From Lentzea pudingi (GTDB lineage: Bacteria > Actinomycetota > Actinomycetes > Mycobacteriales > Pseudonocardiaceae), in assembly GCF_014646255.1 (NCBI RefSeq), contig NZ_BMNC01000005.1:62001-126000 (forward strand): a stretch of 64,000 nucleotides of DNA. Direction: 5' to 3'. The position numbers were made by a program, and so were the translations under genes. The notes beneath the pieces are model-generated. The model was given only the letters and a program-made list of their open reading frames with translations. It made no database searches and had not been told where the DNA came from. Each line of letters begins with the position of its first letter. The first letter of the stretch is position 1. Of the stretch, positions 18,018-26,096 are shown one piece after another.

Positions 18018-18041
18018 GGCGGGCCGGAAAACCGGCCCGCC
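18018..18041 (+). terminator. Intrinsic terminator after the solute-binding lipoprotein
   Basis: GGCGGGCCGG-AAAA-CCGGCCCGCC forms a perfect 10-bp stem with a 4-nt loop, followed by TTTCTCGTT. It is 22 bp after the stop codon and is the clearest rho-independent terminator in the window. Confidence 0.92.
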
Positions 18042-18063
18042 TTTCTCGTTCGTCACTGCTTCG

Positions 18064-18888
18064 TCACTGTCCGCCGATGGCGGAGATGCAGTAGGTGATG
18101 CCAGGGGCGGGTTCCGCGTACGAGATCGGAGTCGCCTCACCACACTCCGCGGTGGCCGCCTTGACGACCTTTTCGACCTTCAGGGTCTTCTGGACGGCGA
18201 ACTCGTTGCCCCCCTTGGCGCAATCGATGATCTTCATGCCCTCCATGTTCATCTTCACGAGTTCTTCCTGGTAGCACTTGCCCTCTTCGAGCTTCTCGAC
18301 CAGGCAGAGCTTCAGCGACGACGAACGCCGGCCGGACTCGGTGTACTCGGCGTAGTCCTCGCTCGGGCACGCCTCGGACGTGGACTTCATGGCCTTGGCG
18401 ATGAAGTAGTTCGCCTCGGCGGAGGAGCAGTCGACCTTCTTGTACTTCGGGCTGAACGTGGTGCCCGTGACGCTCGCGCAGTCGCCCGGCTTGGCCGACG
18501 GCTCGGTGATGGCGCTCAGGCCGCCGCCGATCAGGACCTTGACCAGGATGCCGACGCCGACGAGCACGACGATGGTGACGATCGAACCGATGACCTTGCC
18601 GGCGGCGCTCTTCTTGGGCGGGGGGCCGTAGGGCATCGGCTGACCCAGCGGCTGGCCGGGCACCTGGCCGGGAGGCGGGCCGTACGGGTTCGGCGGCTGC
18701 TGGGCGTACGGGTCGCCGGGCTGGCCGTACGGCTGGCCGGGCTGGGCGTACGGGTCCGCGGGCTGACCGGGGTAACCCTGCTGGGGCGGCTGACCGTAGG
18801 GGTTCGGCTGGCCGTAGGGCTGCTGCGGCTGTCCACCGGGAGGCGGCCCGTAGGGCCCTGGCTGCTGGGGGTGGTTGGGGTCGGTCAC
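18064..18888 (-). CDS. LppU-like membrane protein, eight-cysteine paralog 1, with Pro/Gln/Tyr-rich tail
   Basis: A 274-residue protein starting at GTG 18888 behind GAGGAGAA. The N-terminal cytoplasmic part (1-85) is a low-complexity run of PYGQP/PYAQP-like units. One membrane helix follows (VIGSIVTIVVLVGVGILV), then an extracytoplasmic domain with eight cysteines in the contexts GDC, VDC, ACP, LCL, KCY, IDC, AEC and YC. The same eight positions recur in the next three genes, suggesting four conserved disulfides. It resembles the actinobacterial LppU/SCO3897 family; the function is unknown. It is the last gene of a four-gene same-strand array. Confidence 0.85.
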   Translation of the reverse strand: MTDPNHPQQPGPYGPPPGGQPQQPYGQPNPYGQPPQQGYPGQPADPYAQPGQPYGQPGDPYAQQPPNPYGPPPGQVPGQPLGQPMPYGPPPKKSAAGKVIGSIVTIVVLVGVGILVKVLIGGGLSAITEPSAKPGDCASVTGTTFSPKYKKVDCSSAEANYFIAKAMKSTSEACPSEDYAEYTESGRRSSSLKLCLVEKLEEGKCYQEELVKMNMEGMKIIDCAKGGNEFAVQKTLKVEKVVKAATAECGEATPISYAEPAPGITYCISAIGGQ

Positions 18889-18922
18889 TGGATTCTCCTC
18901 GGATGAGTCACGCGGAAGACAG

Positions 18923-18958
18923 CGAAACCGGAGCCGTGGGACACGACTCCGGTTTCGC
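18923..18958 (-). terminator. Hairpin between paralogs 2 and 1
   Basis: CGAAACCGGAG (18923-18933) pairs with CTCCGGTTTCG (18948-18958) just after the stop of paralog 2, suggesting that the array is not a single transcript. Confidence 0.7.
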
Positions 18959-18970
18959 GGTTCAAGCCTG

Positions 18971-19528
18971 TTACGCGGGCGCGCCGACGCAGTAGTGCAG
19001 CTTCGCCTCGGGGAAGGACTGCGCTTCCTCACCCTCGGGGCACTGCGGTGCGGCGGAGTCCTTGACGACCTTCGTCACCTTGAAGGCGGCCGACCCGGTG
19101 CACTCCACGGCCTTCGCGCCGACACCGCCGACGTTCTCGGCGTAGCACTTGCCCTCGGCGAGAAGCGGCGCGAGGCACAGCTTCGTCTTCGGGCCGCGGC
19201 GCTGCGTCTGCGTGTACTCGTCGTACCCGTTGCCGCACACCTCGCTGGTGCCACCGGTCTTGCCGATGGTGTAGTTCGCGTCGGCCGCTCCGCAGTCGGC
19301 CGCCTTGTACTCCGGCGCGGTCGAGGTGCCGCTGACGACGGCGCAGTCACCGACCTTGGCCTGCGCGACGTCGCTGCTGAAGTAGTTGAACGCGTAGAAC
19401 GCGCCGGCCACCACGATCAAGCCGACGATGTAGGTCAGGATCCGCTTGCCGATGCCGGACTTCTTCGGCGCGGGCTCCTGCGCGGGCTCCGGCGCGGACG
19501 CGGGCGAAGCGGATTCAGTCGTGCTCAT
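18971..19528 (-). CDS. LppU-like membrane protein, eight-cysteine paralog 2
   Basis: A 185-residue protein: a short Ala/Pro/Glu-rich cytoplasmic N-terminus, a membrane helix (ILTYIVGLIVVAGAFYAFNYF), then the eight-cysteine domain (GDC, ADC, VCG, LCL, KCY, VEC, QCP, YC). The order and spacing of cysteines follow paralog 1. A G-Y-D-E-Y segment after the third Cys matches D-Y-A-E-Y in paralog 1, and the EG-CY motif is shared by all four copies. The ATG at 19528 lies after a 258-bp gap from paralog 3. Function unknown. Confidence 0.85.
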   Translation of the reverse strand: MSTTESASPASAPEPAQEPAPKKSGIGKRILTYIVGLIVVAGAFYAFNYFSSDVAQAKVGDCAVVSGTSTAPEYKAADCGAADANYTIGKTGGTSEVCGNGYDEYTQTQRRGPKTKLCLAPLLAEGKCYAENVGGVGAKAVECTGSAAFKVTKVVKDSAAPQCPEGEEAQSFPEAKLHYCVGAPA

Positions 19529-19786
19529 GCTCGTCTCTCATTTCCCAATACCCCAGACGGCCCATGCCCCCCGACACGGCCGGAGCAGACAGTGCCATGT
19601 GGAGCGGGAAACTTCTCGGGCTTTACGGAAACGTTACGGCGGCTTGGATCACCTGAGAGGTCGTGGTGCGCAGCGTTCCACGTGGACGGTCGCGAGTGGA
19701 GCGCTTGCCGGAGGATCACTCCTGTCAGCCCGGCGAGGACCGGTGAACCCCTTCCCGGTCCGCTGCGAGGCCGGCGCGGCGGCCGG

Positions 19787-20269
19787 TCACTGCTTCTGGT
19801 CGCCGCGCTCCAGGCAGAAGGTGATCGCGGGCTCCGGGAAGACCGCCGCCCGTGAGTTCGGGCAGGCCGCCTGGTCGGCCTTGCCGCTGACCACCTTGGC
19901 GACCTTGACCGAGTCCTTCGTGACGCAGTCGACCCTGGCGATGCCGCTGTCGGAGTCCTGGCCGTAGCAGGCGCCCTCGACGAAGTTCGGCATGAGGCAC
20001 AGCGTGGCGTCACCCGTGTACGTCGAGTAGTCCATGCCACCGGACGGGCAGGTCTTCTCGTTCCAGCCGAGCACCTTCGCGATCTTGACGTTCGCCTGCT
20101 CGGAACCGCAGTCGAGCGCCTGGTAGCGCGGGTTGTCGAACGCGCCGGTGATCCGCGCGCAGTCGCCGGCCCGCGCCGCCTTCGCCGCGTCGCCGAGCTG
20201 GTTCAGCACGAACCCGCCGAGCAGCACGAGCGCGAGGACAACGGCGATACCCAGGCCGACCTTCTTCAT
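19787..20269 (-). CDS. LppU-like membrane protein, eight-cysteine paralog 3
   Basis: A 160-residue protein beginning MKKVGLGIAVVLALVLLGGF, a membrane anchor with almost no cytoplasmic tail, followed by the shared domain (GDC, LDC, TCP, LCL, ACY, VDC, ACP, FC). ATG 20269 is preferred over an in-frame TTG at 20305. It is the shortest paralog, essentially helix plus domain, and so defines the minimal unit. It is 50 bp from paralog 4 in the same direction. Function unknown. Confidence 0.85.
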   Translation of the reverse strand: MKKVGLGIAVVLALVLLGGFVLNQLGDAAKAARAGDCARITGAFDNPRYQALDCGSEQANVKIAKVLGWNEKTCPSGGMDYSTYTGDATLCLMPNFVEGACYGQDSDSGIARVDCVTKDSVKVAKVVSGKADQAACPNSRAAVFPEPAITFCLERGDQKQ

Positions 20270-20319
20270 GGCCTGGGTATCGGCGCCGCACCGGGGGCGA
20301 CTCAACCGAGTTCACCCGA

Positions 20320-20907
20320 TCAGGATCCTTCGTGGACACCCATGCAGTAGACCGAGGCGGGCTCGGCGAACCGCAGCTCGCTGGAGCCCTCGGGACACAC
20401 CGTGCCCTCCTCGGGCAGGCCGTCGATCTTCTTCACGATCTTGACCGGGGACTCGGTCGTGCACGCTTCCTTCTGGAAGGCGCCGTCGTCGTTCGACGTG
20501 TAGCAGTTGCCCTCGGCGAGGTTCGGCATCAGGCACACCGACTCGCTGCCGGACTTGATCTGCTCGTAGATGCCCTCGGTCGGGCACTGGTCCTCGTCGT
20601 CGTTCTGCAGCACCTTGACGACCCGGTGGGTGGCGCCGTTGTCGCCGCAGCCCTTCGAGGAGAGGTTCCAGTCGCCGTCGGGCTTGTCCACCTCCTTCGG
20701 CGAGGCGCTGACGCAGTCGCCGGCCTTCGTGCCGCCGAGCGACGTGAGCGCCCACACGCCACCGCCGACCAGGACGACCGCCAGCACGCCGACGATGACG
20801 AACTTCAGCCAGTTGTTGTTCTTGGGCGACTCGCCGGTCTCGGCCTCTTCTGGAGCCGGTGCCACCGTGGCCGGTGGCTCGACGGGATCAGTCGACTCGG
20901 TGCTCAT
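20320..20907 (-). CDS. LppU-like membrane protein, eight-cysteine paralog 4
   Basis: A 195-residue protein with an acidic, Pro-rich cytoplasmic tail (MSTESTDPVEPPATVAPAPE), a membrane helix (FVIVGVLAVVLVGGGVWAL) and the eight-cysteine domain (GDC, KGC, QCP, VCL, NCY, ACT, VCP, YC). It is the first gene of the array and divergent from the XPB helicase. In-frame sequence upstream of ATG 20907 would run into the helicase promoter region and is not used. Confidence 0.85.
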   Translation of the reverse strand: MSTESTDPVEPPATVAPAPEEAETGESPKNNNWLKFVIVGVLAVVLVGGGVWALTSLGGTKAGDCVSASPKEVDKPDGDWNLSSKGCGDNGATHRVVKVLQNDDEDQCPTEGIYEQIKSGSESVCLMPNLAEGNCYTSNDDGAFQKEACTTESPVKIVKKIDGLPEEGTVCPEGSSELRFAEPASVYCMGVHEGS

Positions 20908-21016
20908 GGGCGAGAAACTACGACACGGGGTGTTGGCTGCGTGTGTCGCCTCACAGTTGTCGTCACCAGTTGACGCAGGTCGAACGCATTTGGCGTCGTC
21001 AGGGAGACTTGTAGGC

Positions 21017-22657
21017 GTGACCGATGGCCCTTTGATCGTCCAGTCGGACAAGACCCTGCTGCTCGAGGTCGACCACCCGCTCGCCGACGACGCGCGCACG
21101 TCCATCGCGCCGTTCGCCGAGCTGGAGCGGGCTCCGGAGCACGTGCACACGTACCGCGTGACGCCGCTGGCCCTGTGGAACGCGCGCGCGGCCGGGCACG
21201 ACGCCGAGCAGGTGGTCGACGCGCTGGTGCGGTTCAGCCGCTACCCGGTGCCGCAGCCGTTGCTGGTGGACGTGGTCGACACGATGAGCCGGTTCGGCCG
21301 GCTGGTGCTCGCCAACAACCCGGCGCACGGGCTGGTGCTGCACACCAACGACCGAGCCGTGCTCGAAGAGGTGCTCCGCAACAAGAAGATCGCGCCGATG
21401 TTCGGGGCCCGCATCGACGACGACACCGTCATCGTGCACCCGAGCGAGCGCGGGCGGCTCAAGCAGCTGCTGCTCAAGGTCGGCTGGCCGGCCGAGGACG
21501 AGGCCGGGTACGTCGACGGCGAGGCGCACGCGATCTCGCTGGAGGAGAACGGCTGGAAGCTGCGCGACTACCAGCGCCTGGCCGCGCAGACGTTCTGGGC
21601 GGGCGGTTCCGGCGTGGTCGTGCTGCCCTGCGGCGCGGGCAAGACGCTGGTCGGCGCGGCGGCGATGGCCGAGGCCCAGGCGACCACGCTGATCCTGGTC
21701 ACGAACACCGTGGCGGGCCGGCAGTGGAAGCGGGAGCTGATCGCGCGCACGTCGCTGACCGAGGAGGAGATCGGCGAGTACTCCGGTGAGCGCAAGGAGA
21801 TCCGGCCGGTCACGATCGCGACCTACCAGGTGATCACCCGCAAGTCGAAGGGCGAGTACAAGCACCTGGAGCTGTTCGACTCGCGCGACTGGGGCCTGAT
21901 CGTCTACGACGAGGTCCACCTGCTGCCCGCGCCGGTGTTCCGGATGACCGCCGACCTGCAGTCGCGCCGGCGCCTGGGGCTGACGGCGACGCTGGTCCGC
22001 GAGGACGGCCAGGAGGGCGACGTCTTCTCGTTGATCGGCCCGAAGCGCTACGACGTGCCGTGGCGCGACATCGAGGCGCAGGGCTGGATCGCGCCCGCCG
22101 AGTGCACCGAGGTCCGGGTGACGCTGACGGACAACGAGCGCCTGCAGTACGCCACGGCCGAACCCGAGGAGCGCTACAAGCTCTGCTCGACGGCCCGGAC
22201 CAAGATCCCGGTGGTCCGCCGCGTCCTCGAGCGCCATCCCGACGAGCCGACTCTCGTGATCGGTGCTTATCTGGACCAGCTCGACGAGCTTGGCGAGGAA
22301 CTGGGGGCGCCGGTGATCAAGGGATCCACGAAGAACAAGGAACGTGAGGAACTGTTCGACCGGTTCCGCCGCGGCGAGATCCGCACGCTGGTGGTCTCGA
22401 AGGTCGCGAACTTCTCGATCGACCTCCCCGAGGCGTCCGTGGCCATCCAGGTGTCCGGCACGTTCGGCTCCCGGCAGGAGGAGGCCCAGCGCCTCGGCCG
22501 GATCCTGCGTCCCAAGGGCGACGGCCGGCAGGCGCACTTCTACTCGGTCGTCTCGCGCGACACCCTGGACACCGACTACGCCGCGCACCGCCAGCGGTTC
22601 CTCGCGGAGCAGGGCTACGCCTACAAGATCGTCGACGCCGACGACCTGGTCGGATGA
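21017..22657 (+). CDS. DNA repair helicase XPB (ERCC3-like, SF2)
   Basis: A 546-residue superfamily 2 DNA helicase related to eukaryotic XPB, as found in actinobacteria (Rv0861c). The N-terminal region carries the XPB-specific domain. The motor has LRDYQ, Walker A LPCGAGKT, DEAH-box variant YDEVH, LGLTATLVRED (motif III) and a C-terminal RecA fold with QEEAQRLGRILRPK (motif VI). GTG 21017 is chosen because the family begins with a short acidic N-terminus; the in-frame DNA upstream is antisense to paralog 4. The next gene overlaps its stop (ATGA). Confidence 0.96.
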   Translation: MTDGPLIVQSDKTLLLEVDHPLADDARTSIAPFAELERAPEHVHTYRVTPLALWNARAAGHDAEQVVDALVRFSRYPVPQPLLVDVVDTMSRFGRLVLANNPAHGLVLHTNDRAVLEEVLRNKKIAPMFGARIDDDTVIVHPSERGRLKQLLLKVGWPAEDEAGYVDGEAHAISLEENGWKLRDYQRLAAQTFWAGGSGVVVLPCGAGKTLVGAAAMAEAQATTLILVTNTVAGRQWKRELIARTSLTEEEIGEYSGERKEIRPVTIATYQVITRKSKGEYKHLELFDSRDWGLIVYDEVHLLPAPVFRMTADLQSRRRLGLTATLVREDGQEGDVFSLIGPKRYDVPWRDIEAQGWIAPAECTEVRVTLTDNERLQYATAEPEERYKLCSTARTKIPVVRRVLERHPDEPTLVIGAYLDQLDELGEELGAPVIKGSTKNKEREELFDRFRRGEIRTLVVSKVANFSIDLPEASVAIQVSGTFGSRQEEAQRLGRILRPKGDGRQAHFYSVVSRDTLDTDYAAHRQRFLAEQGYAYKIVDADDLVG

Positions 22658-23082
22658 CGTCCTGGTGGATGTGGAACCCGGCCGGGACCGTGCCGACGCG
22701 GCGGTTCCGGTCGGAGGAGTCGCTCGCGCGCTCCGCTTCCGAGGTGGAGGTCGTGCGGGCCGACGACTTCACGTGCCCGGTGCAGCGGCGGCGCGCCACG
22801 GCCGTGCGCGCGGACTTCCTGCGCGTGTCCGGCGACCCGGTGCAGGTGGCGCTGGTCGAGCAGCGGCTGTGGACGTTGCTCGTGGCGTTGCGGCGGGCCC
22901 AGCCCCTGCGTGACGCCCTGGCCACCGCGGTGCCCAGGGCCGGCCGGGCGGCGCTGGTGGCCGAGCCCTCGCGCGAGCTGGCCGAGTTCGACCGGCGGTT
23001 CGACCAGTTCGCGGACGCGTTGCGGGTGCTGGTGGCGGAGCCGACTCCGGAGCAGCTGCGCCACACCGCCGCTCTCGACTAG
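22654..23082 (+). CDS. Hypothetical helical protein coupled to the XPB helicase
   Basis: A 142-residue protein of unrecognised family whose ATG overlaps the helicase stop (ATGA), so it is translated from the same message. It begins MTSWWMWNPAG and then is rich in Arg, Ala, Leu and Glu with several amphipathic helices (VALVEQRLWTLLVALRRAQ, SRELAEFDRRFDQFADALRVLV). No signal peptide, membrane segment or catalytic motif is seen. Coupling suggests a helicase partner, but this is an inference. Confidence 0.75.
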   Translation: MTSWWMWNPAGTVPTRRFRSEESLARSASEVEVVRADDFTCPVQRRRATAVRADFLRVSGDPVQVALVEQRLWTLLVALRRAQPLRDALATAVPRAGRAALVAEPSRELAEFDRRFDQFADALRVLVAEPTPEQLRHTAALD

Positions 23083-23091
23083 CGCGGCTCG

Positions 23092-23113
23092 GTCGTCGTT
23101 ACGCAACGATGAC
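23092..23113. promoter_or_regulatory. Imperfect inverted repeat before the two-component operon
   Basis: GTCGTCGTT (23092-23100) and AACGATGAC (23105-23113) form a 9-bp inverted repeat with one mismatch, 46 bp before the response-regulator ATG. It could be an autoregulatory operator. Confidence 0.4.
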
Positions 23114-23158
23114 GTCGCACGAACGTCCCCATGAGACCCGTCGGGAAGGCTGGAGGGC

Positions 23159-23839
23159 ATGCCGCGCGTACTGCTGATCGAGGACGACGAGGCGGTCCGC
23201 GAGGGACTGTCGCTCGCCCTGACCTACCAGGGACACACCGTGGACGCGGTGCGCACGGGTGAGGAAGGCCTCGAACTGCTGGGCAGCGTCACGCCCGACG
23301 TCGTCGTGCTGGACCTGATGCTGCCCGGCGTGGACGGGTTCGAGGTGTGCCGCCGCATCCGGGCCGGCGGAGACCTCCCGATCATCATGCTGACCGCGCG
23401 CAACGACGACATCGACGTGGTCGCGGGCCTCGAGGCGGGTGCCGACGACTACGTGGCCAAGCCGGCCCAGGCCCGTGTGCTGGAGGCGCGCATCCGGGCG
23501 GTGCTGCGCCGCTCGACCGCCTCGGTCGCCGAGGTCGTGGCCGAACGCCACGGCGACCTGACGATCGACCGCGAGGGCCTCGTCGTGACGCGGTTCGGCA
23601 GGCCGGTCTCGCTGGCACCGACGGAACTGCGGCTGCTGCTGGAACTCTCCTCGTCGCCCGGCCGCGTGATGTCGCGCCAGCAACTGCTGAGCTCCGTGTG
23701 GGACCAGGGCTACCTCGGCGACTCACGGCTGGTCGACGCGTGCGTGCAGCGGCTGCGGTCGAAGATCGAGGACGACCCCGCCGCACCCGTGTACGTCCAG
23801 ACCGTCCGGGGCTTCGGCTACCGCTTCGGGCCGCTGTGA
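23159..23839 (+). CDS. OmpR-family response regulator
   Basis: A 226-residue regulator. The receiver domain has the acidic pair near residues 9-10 (LLIEDDE), the phosphoacceptor Asp in VVVLDLMLPGVDG, Thr in IIMLTARND and Lys in DDYVAKP. It is followed by an OmpR-type winged helix with TELRLLLELSSSPGRVMSR, LLSSVWDQGY and VYVQTVRGFGYRF. Its stop overlaps the GTG start of the histidine kinase, so the pair is co-translated. With the coupled lipoprotein it forms a three-part system resembling CseB-CseC-CseA or MtrA-MtrB-LpqB. Confidence 0.96.
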   Translation: MPRVLLIEDDEAVREGLSLALTYQGHTVDAVRTGEEGLELLGSVTPDVVVLDLMLPGVDGFEVCRRIRAGGDLPIIMLTARNDDIDVVAGLEAGADDYVAKPAQARVLEARIRAVLRRSTASVAEVVAERHGDLTIDREGLVVTRFGRPVSLAPTELRLLLELSSSPGRVMSRQQLLSSVWDQGYLGDSRLVDACVQRLRSKIEDDPAAPVYVQTVRGFGYRFGPL

Positions 23840-25212
23840 CGCTGCGCCTGCGACTGCTGCTCGCGTTCGCCCTGCTGACCATCGTCACCGCCGCGGCCGT
23901 CGCCGGCGCCGGGTACGTGCGGGCGCGCGACGCGATCGTGCAGCGCGCGCAGGACAACGCCGTCATCGAGACCACGAACCGCGTCGAGCAGCTCTACCCG
24001 CTGCCGACGCGAGCCGTGGACACCAGCGTCCTGGAACGGGTCGCCGCGCGCGTCTCTGGGCGTGAAGGCTCGGCTTTGGCTTACGGCAACGGGTTCGCTG
24101 CGGGCGGTATGCCCCCGTCGGTGATCACGGCGGAGCTGCGCGCGCTCGTGTCCACCGGCCGCGTCGGCTGGCAGCGCGTCTCGTACTCGGACGGCGTGTG
24201 GCTCGTCGTCGGCATGCAGCTGCGGACGTCGTCCGGCGGTCCGTCGGGCATCGAGGTCTACGTGCTGCGGCCGTTCACGTCGGAGATCGCGTTCGTGGAG
24301 GAACTCGCGCGCAACGCGTGGCTGATCGGCGGCGCCGTGCTGGTCCTGGCTCTGGGACTGGGTTTCCTCGCCGCGCGCGGCGTGCTGCGGCCCGTGCGGG
24401 AGCTGCAGCTCGCGGCCTGGCAACTCGGGCAGGGCGACCTGTCCGCACGGGTGCCGGTGCGCGGGCGCGACGAACTGGCTTCCGTCGCGTCGACGTTCAA
24501 CAGCACGGCGTCCTCCCTGGAACACCACGTCGGTGAGCTGCGACGGATGGAGGCCGACGCACGGCGGTTCGTCGCGGACGTGTCGCACGAACTGCGCACC
24601 CCGCTGGCCGCTATGACCGCCGTGACCGATGTGCTGGACGCCGAGACCGCGTCCCTGCCCGGTGTGGCCGGGCAGGCGGCGCGGCTCGTGAACCGGGAGA
24701 CGCTGAACCTGACGCGCCTGGTGAACGACCTGATCGAGGTGACGCGCTTCGACTCCGGCACGGCGGCGCTCGCGCTGGACGACGTCGACGTGGCCGAGGT
24801 GGTGCGGACCTGCCTGCGGATGCGCGGCTTCTCGGACGTGTCCGCGTCGCTGCCGGACGGCGTGCGCGCGCGGCTGGACCCGCGCCGGGTGGACGTGATC
24901 GTGGCGAACCTGGTCGGCAACGCGCTGCGCCACGGTGCGCCGCCGGTGTCGCTCGTGCTGTCGGTGACGGGATCTTCGCTGGTGATCGAGGTCGCGGACT
25001 CCGGACCGGGTTTGCCGTCCGAGGTGCTGCCGCACGTGTTCGCGCGGTTCTACAAAGCCGATTCGTCGCGGGGGCGGTCGGAGGGGTCCGGGCTCGGGCT
25101 GGCGATCGCGTGGGAGAACGCGCGGCTGCACGGGGGCACGCTGGTGGCGGCGAACCGGCCAGGGGGCGGGGCGTTGTTCACGCTCCGGTTGCCGCTGGGG
25201 GGTGGGGTGTGA
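23836..25212 (+). CDS. Membrane sensor histidine kinase
   Basis: A 458-residue kinase with a first membrane helix at about 5-28 (LLLAFALLTIVTAAAVAGAGYV). An extracytoplasmic sensor of about 135 residues follows, then a second helix (WLIGGAVLVLALGLGFLA) and HAMP. The HisKA motif is FVADVSHELRTPLA, the N box NLVGNALRHGA, and the ATP lids DSGPGLP and GSGLGLAIAWEN. The GTG at 23836 overlaps the response-regulator stop. Its own stop overlaps the GTG of the downstream lipoprotein, which probably modulates the sensor on the outer face of the membrane. Confidence 0.95.
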   Translation: MTLRLRLLLAFALLTIVTAAAVAGAGYVRARDAIVQRAQDNAVIETTNRVEQLYPLPTRAVDTSVLERVAARVSGREGSALAYGNGFAAGGMPPSVITAELRALVSTGRVGWQRVSYSDGVWLVVGMQLRTSSGGPSGIEVYVLRPFTSEIAFVEELARNAWLIGGAVLVLALGLGFLAARGVLRPVRELQLAAWQLGQGDLSARVPVRGRDELASVASTFNSTASSLEHHVGELRRMEADARRFVADVSHELRTPLAAMTAVTDVLDAETASLPGVAGQAARLVNRETLNLTRLVNDLIEVTRFDSGTAALALDDVDVAEVVRTCLRMRGFSDVSASLPDGVRARLDPRRVDVIVANLVGNALRHGAPPVSLVLSVTGSSLVIEVADSGPGLPSEVLPHVFARFYKADSSRGRSEGSGLGLAIAWENARLHGGTLVAANRPGGGALFTLRLPLGGGV

Positions 25213-26096
25213 GGCCGAAAACTGTCGGTGCTGCCTGGGAGAATGGAATCAGGGGGACCCCCTGGAGGGGACCCCTGCGCGAGCGTGGGTCGGCAGCGCG
25301 AACTCCTCAGCTTGAGCGTGGGCTCGCAGCGCGAGACCCTCAGCGCGAGCGCGCACCGGCAGCGGGAAAACCCCTGCGCGAACGTGCACCCGCAGTGCAA
25401 CAACCCCTGCGCGAACGCGCACCCGCAGCGCAACAACCCCAGCGCGAACATGCACCCGCAGCGCAACAACCCCAGCGCGAACATGCACCCGCAGCGCAAC
25501 AACCCCAGCGCGAACATGCACCCGCAGCGCAACAACCCCTGCGCAAGCACGCACGCGCAACGCGAACTCCTCAACGCGAGCGTGGACCGGCAGCGCGACA
25601 CCCTCAGCGCGAGCATGCACCCGCAGCGCGACGACCCTCGCGCAAGCTCGGGCCGGCGGTGCTCGTCCTCTCCGTCCTCGCCCTCCTCACCGCGTGCGGC
25701 ATCCGCCCCACCGACCCGATCCCCGGCCTCGAAGCCCCCAGCGGCCCCGTCGAGAACGCCTCGCCGTCGCTCTTCTGGGTCTCCGAGGGCCGGGTGGTGC
25801 CGGTCAGCCGGTCGCAGGGCAGCCTGAGCGGCTTCGACGTCGTGGCGCTGCTCGCCCAGGGCCCGACCAACGCCGAGCAGGCCCGCGGGCTCAGCACCGA
25901 GGTGCCGTTCGACGCCGCGCCCGCCACGGTGGACCGCGTCGCGAGCGGACTCGACGTGAACCTGTCGAGCGACGTCTCGCAGCTCAGTGGCGCTGCCGTG
26001 CAGCAGATCGTGTGCACGTTGCTGGCCGTTCAGCCCGTCGGCTCGGTGAACCTGCGCGGGGGCGGGCATTCGCTGGAGCTGCGGAAGTGCGCTTGA
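25209..26096 (+). CDS. GerMN-like lipoprotein with an 11-residue tandem-repeat N-terminal extension
   Basis: This 295-residue product is coupled to the kinase by GTGA. Residues 144-163 form a lipoprotein signal (SRKLGPAVLVLSVLALLTAC, lipobox LTAC with C163). The mature part has a GerMN-like sequence (LFWVSEGRVVPV, FDVVALLAQGPTNAEQARGLST). The oddity is the first 143 residues: 22 unique ones, then eleven 11-residue repeats of the type QREHAPAAQQP. This leaves a long Arg-rich leader in front of the signal. The only other in-frame starts are a GTG at 25395 within the repeats and a GTG at 25659 inside the hydrophobic core. It might regulate the kinase, as CseA-like lipoproteins do. Confidence 0.75.
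   Translation: MRPKTVGAAWENGIRGTPWRGPLRERGSAARTPQLERGLAARDPQRERAPAAGKPLRERAPAVQQPLRERAPAAQQPQREHAPAAQQPQREHAPAAQQPQREHAPAAQQPLRKHARATRTPQRERGPAARHPQREHAPAARRPSRKLGPAVLVLSVLALLTACGIRPTDPIPGLEAPSGPVENASPSLFWVSEGRVVPVSRSQGSLSGFDVVALLAQGPTNAEQARGLSTEVPFDAAPATVDRVASGLDVNLSSDVSQLSGAAVQQIVCTLLAVQPVGSVNLRGGGHSLELRKCA
25275..25637 (+). repeat. 33-bp in-frame tandem repeat, 11 copies
   Basis: Eleven consecutive units of exactly 33 bp with no indels fill 363 bp. Copies 6-8 (25440-25538) are identical to one another; outer copies diverge by substitution. A partial twelfth unit merges into the lipoprotein signal peptide. The consensus starts CAGCGCGAACATGCACCCGC. The period is a multiple of three, so all three forward frames stay open. 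Confidence 0.95.

Noticed and set aside
25275..25637. Regular 33-bp repeats considered as a CRISPR array.
   Set aside because: Units are contiguous with no spacers, lie in frame inside a coding sequence, and no cas genes are present.
25228..25827. Alternative forward frame through the repeats encoding NNPSANMHPQR units.
   Set aside because: It carries no signal peptide or domain, whereas the other frame continues into a clear lipobox and GerMN-like domain and is coupled to the kinase stop.
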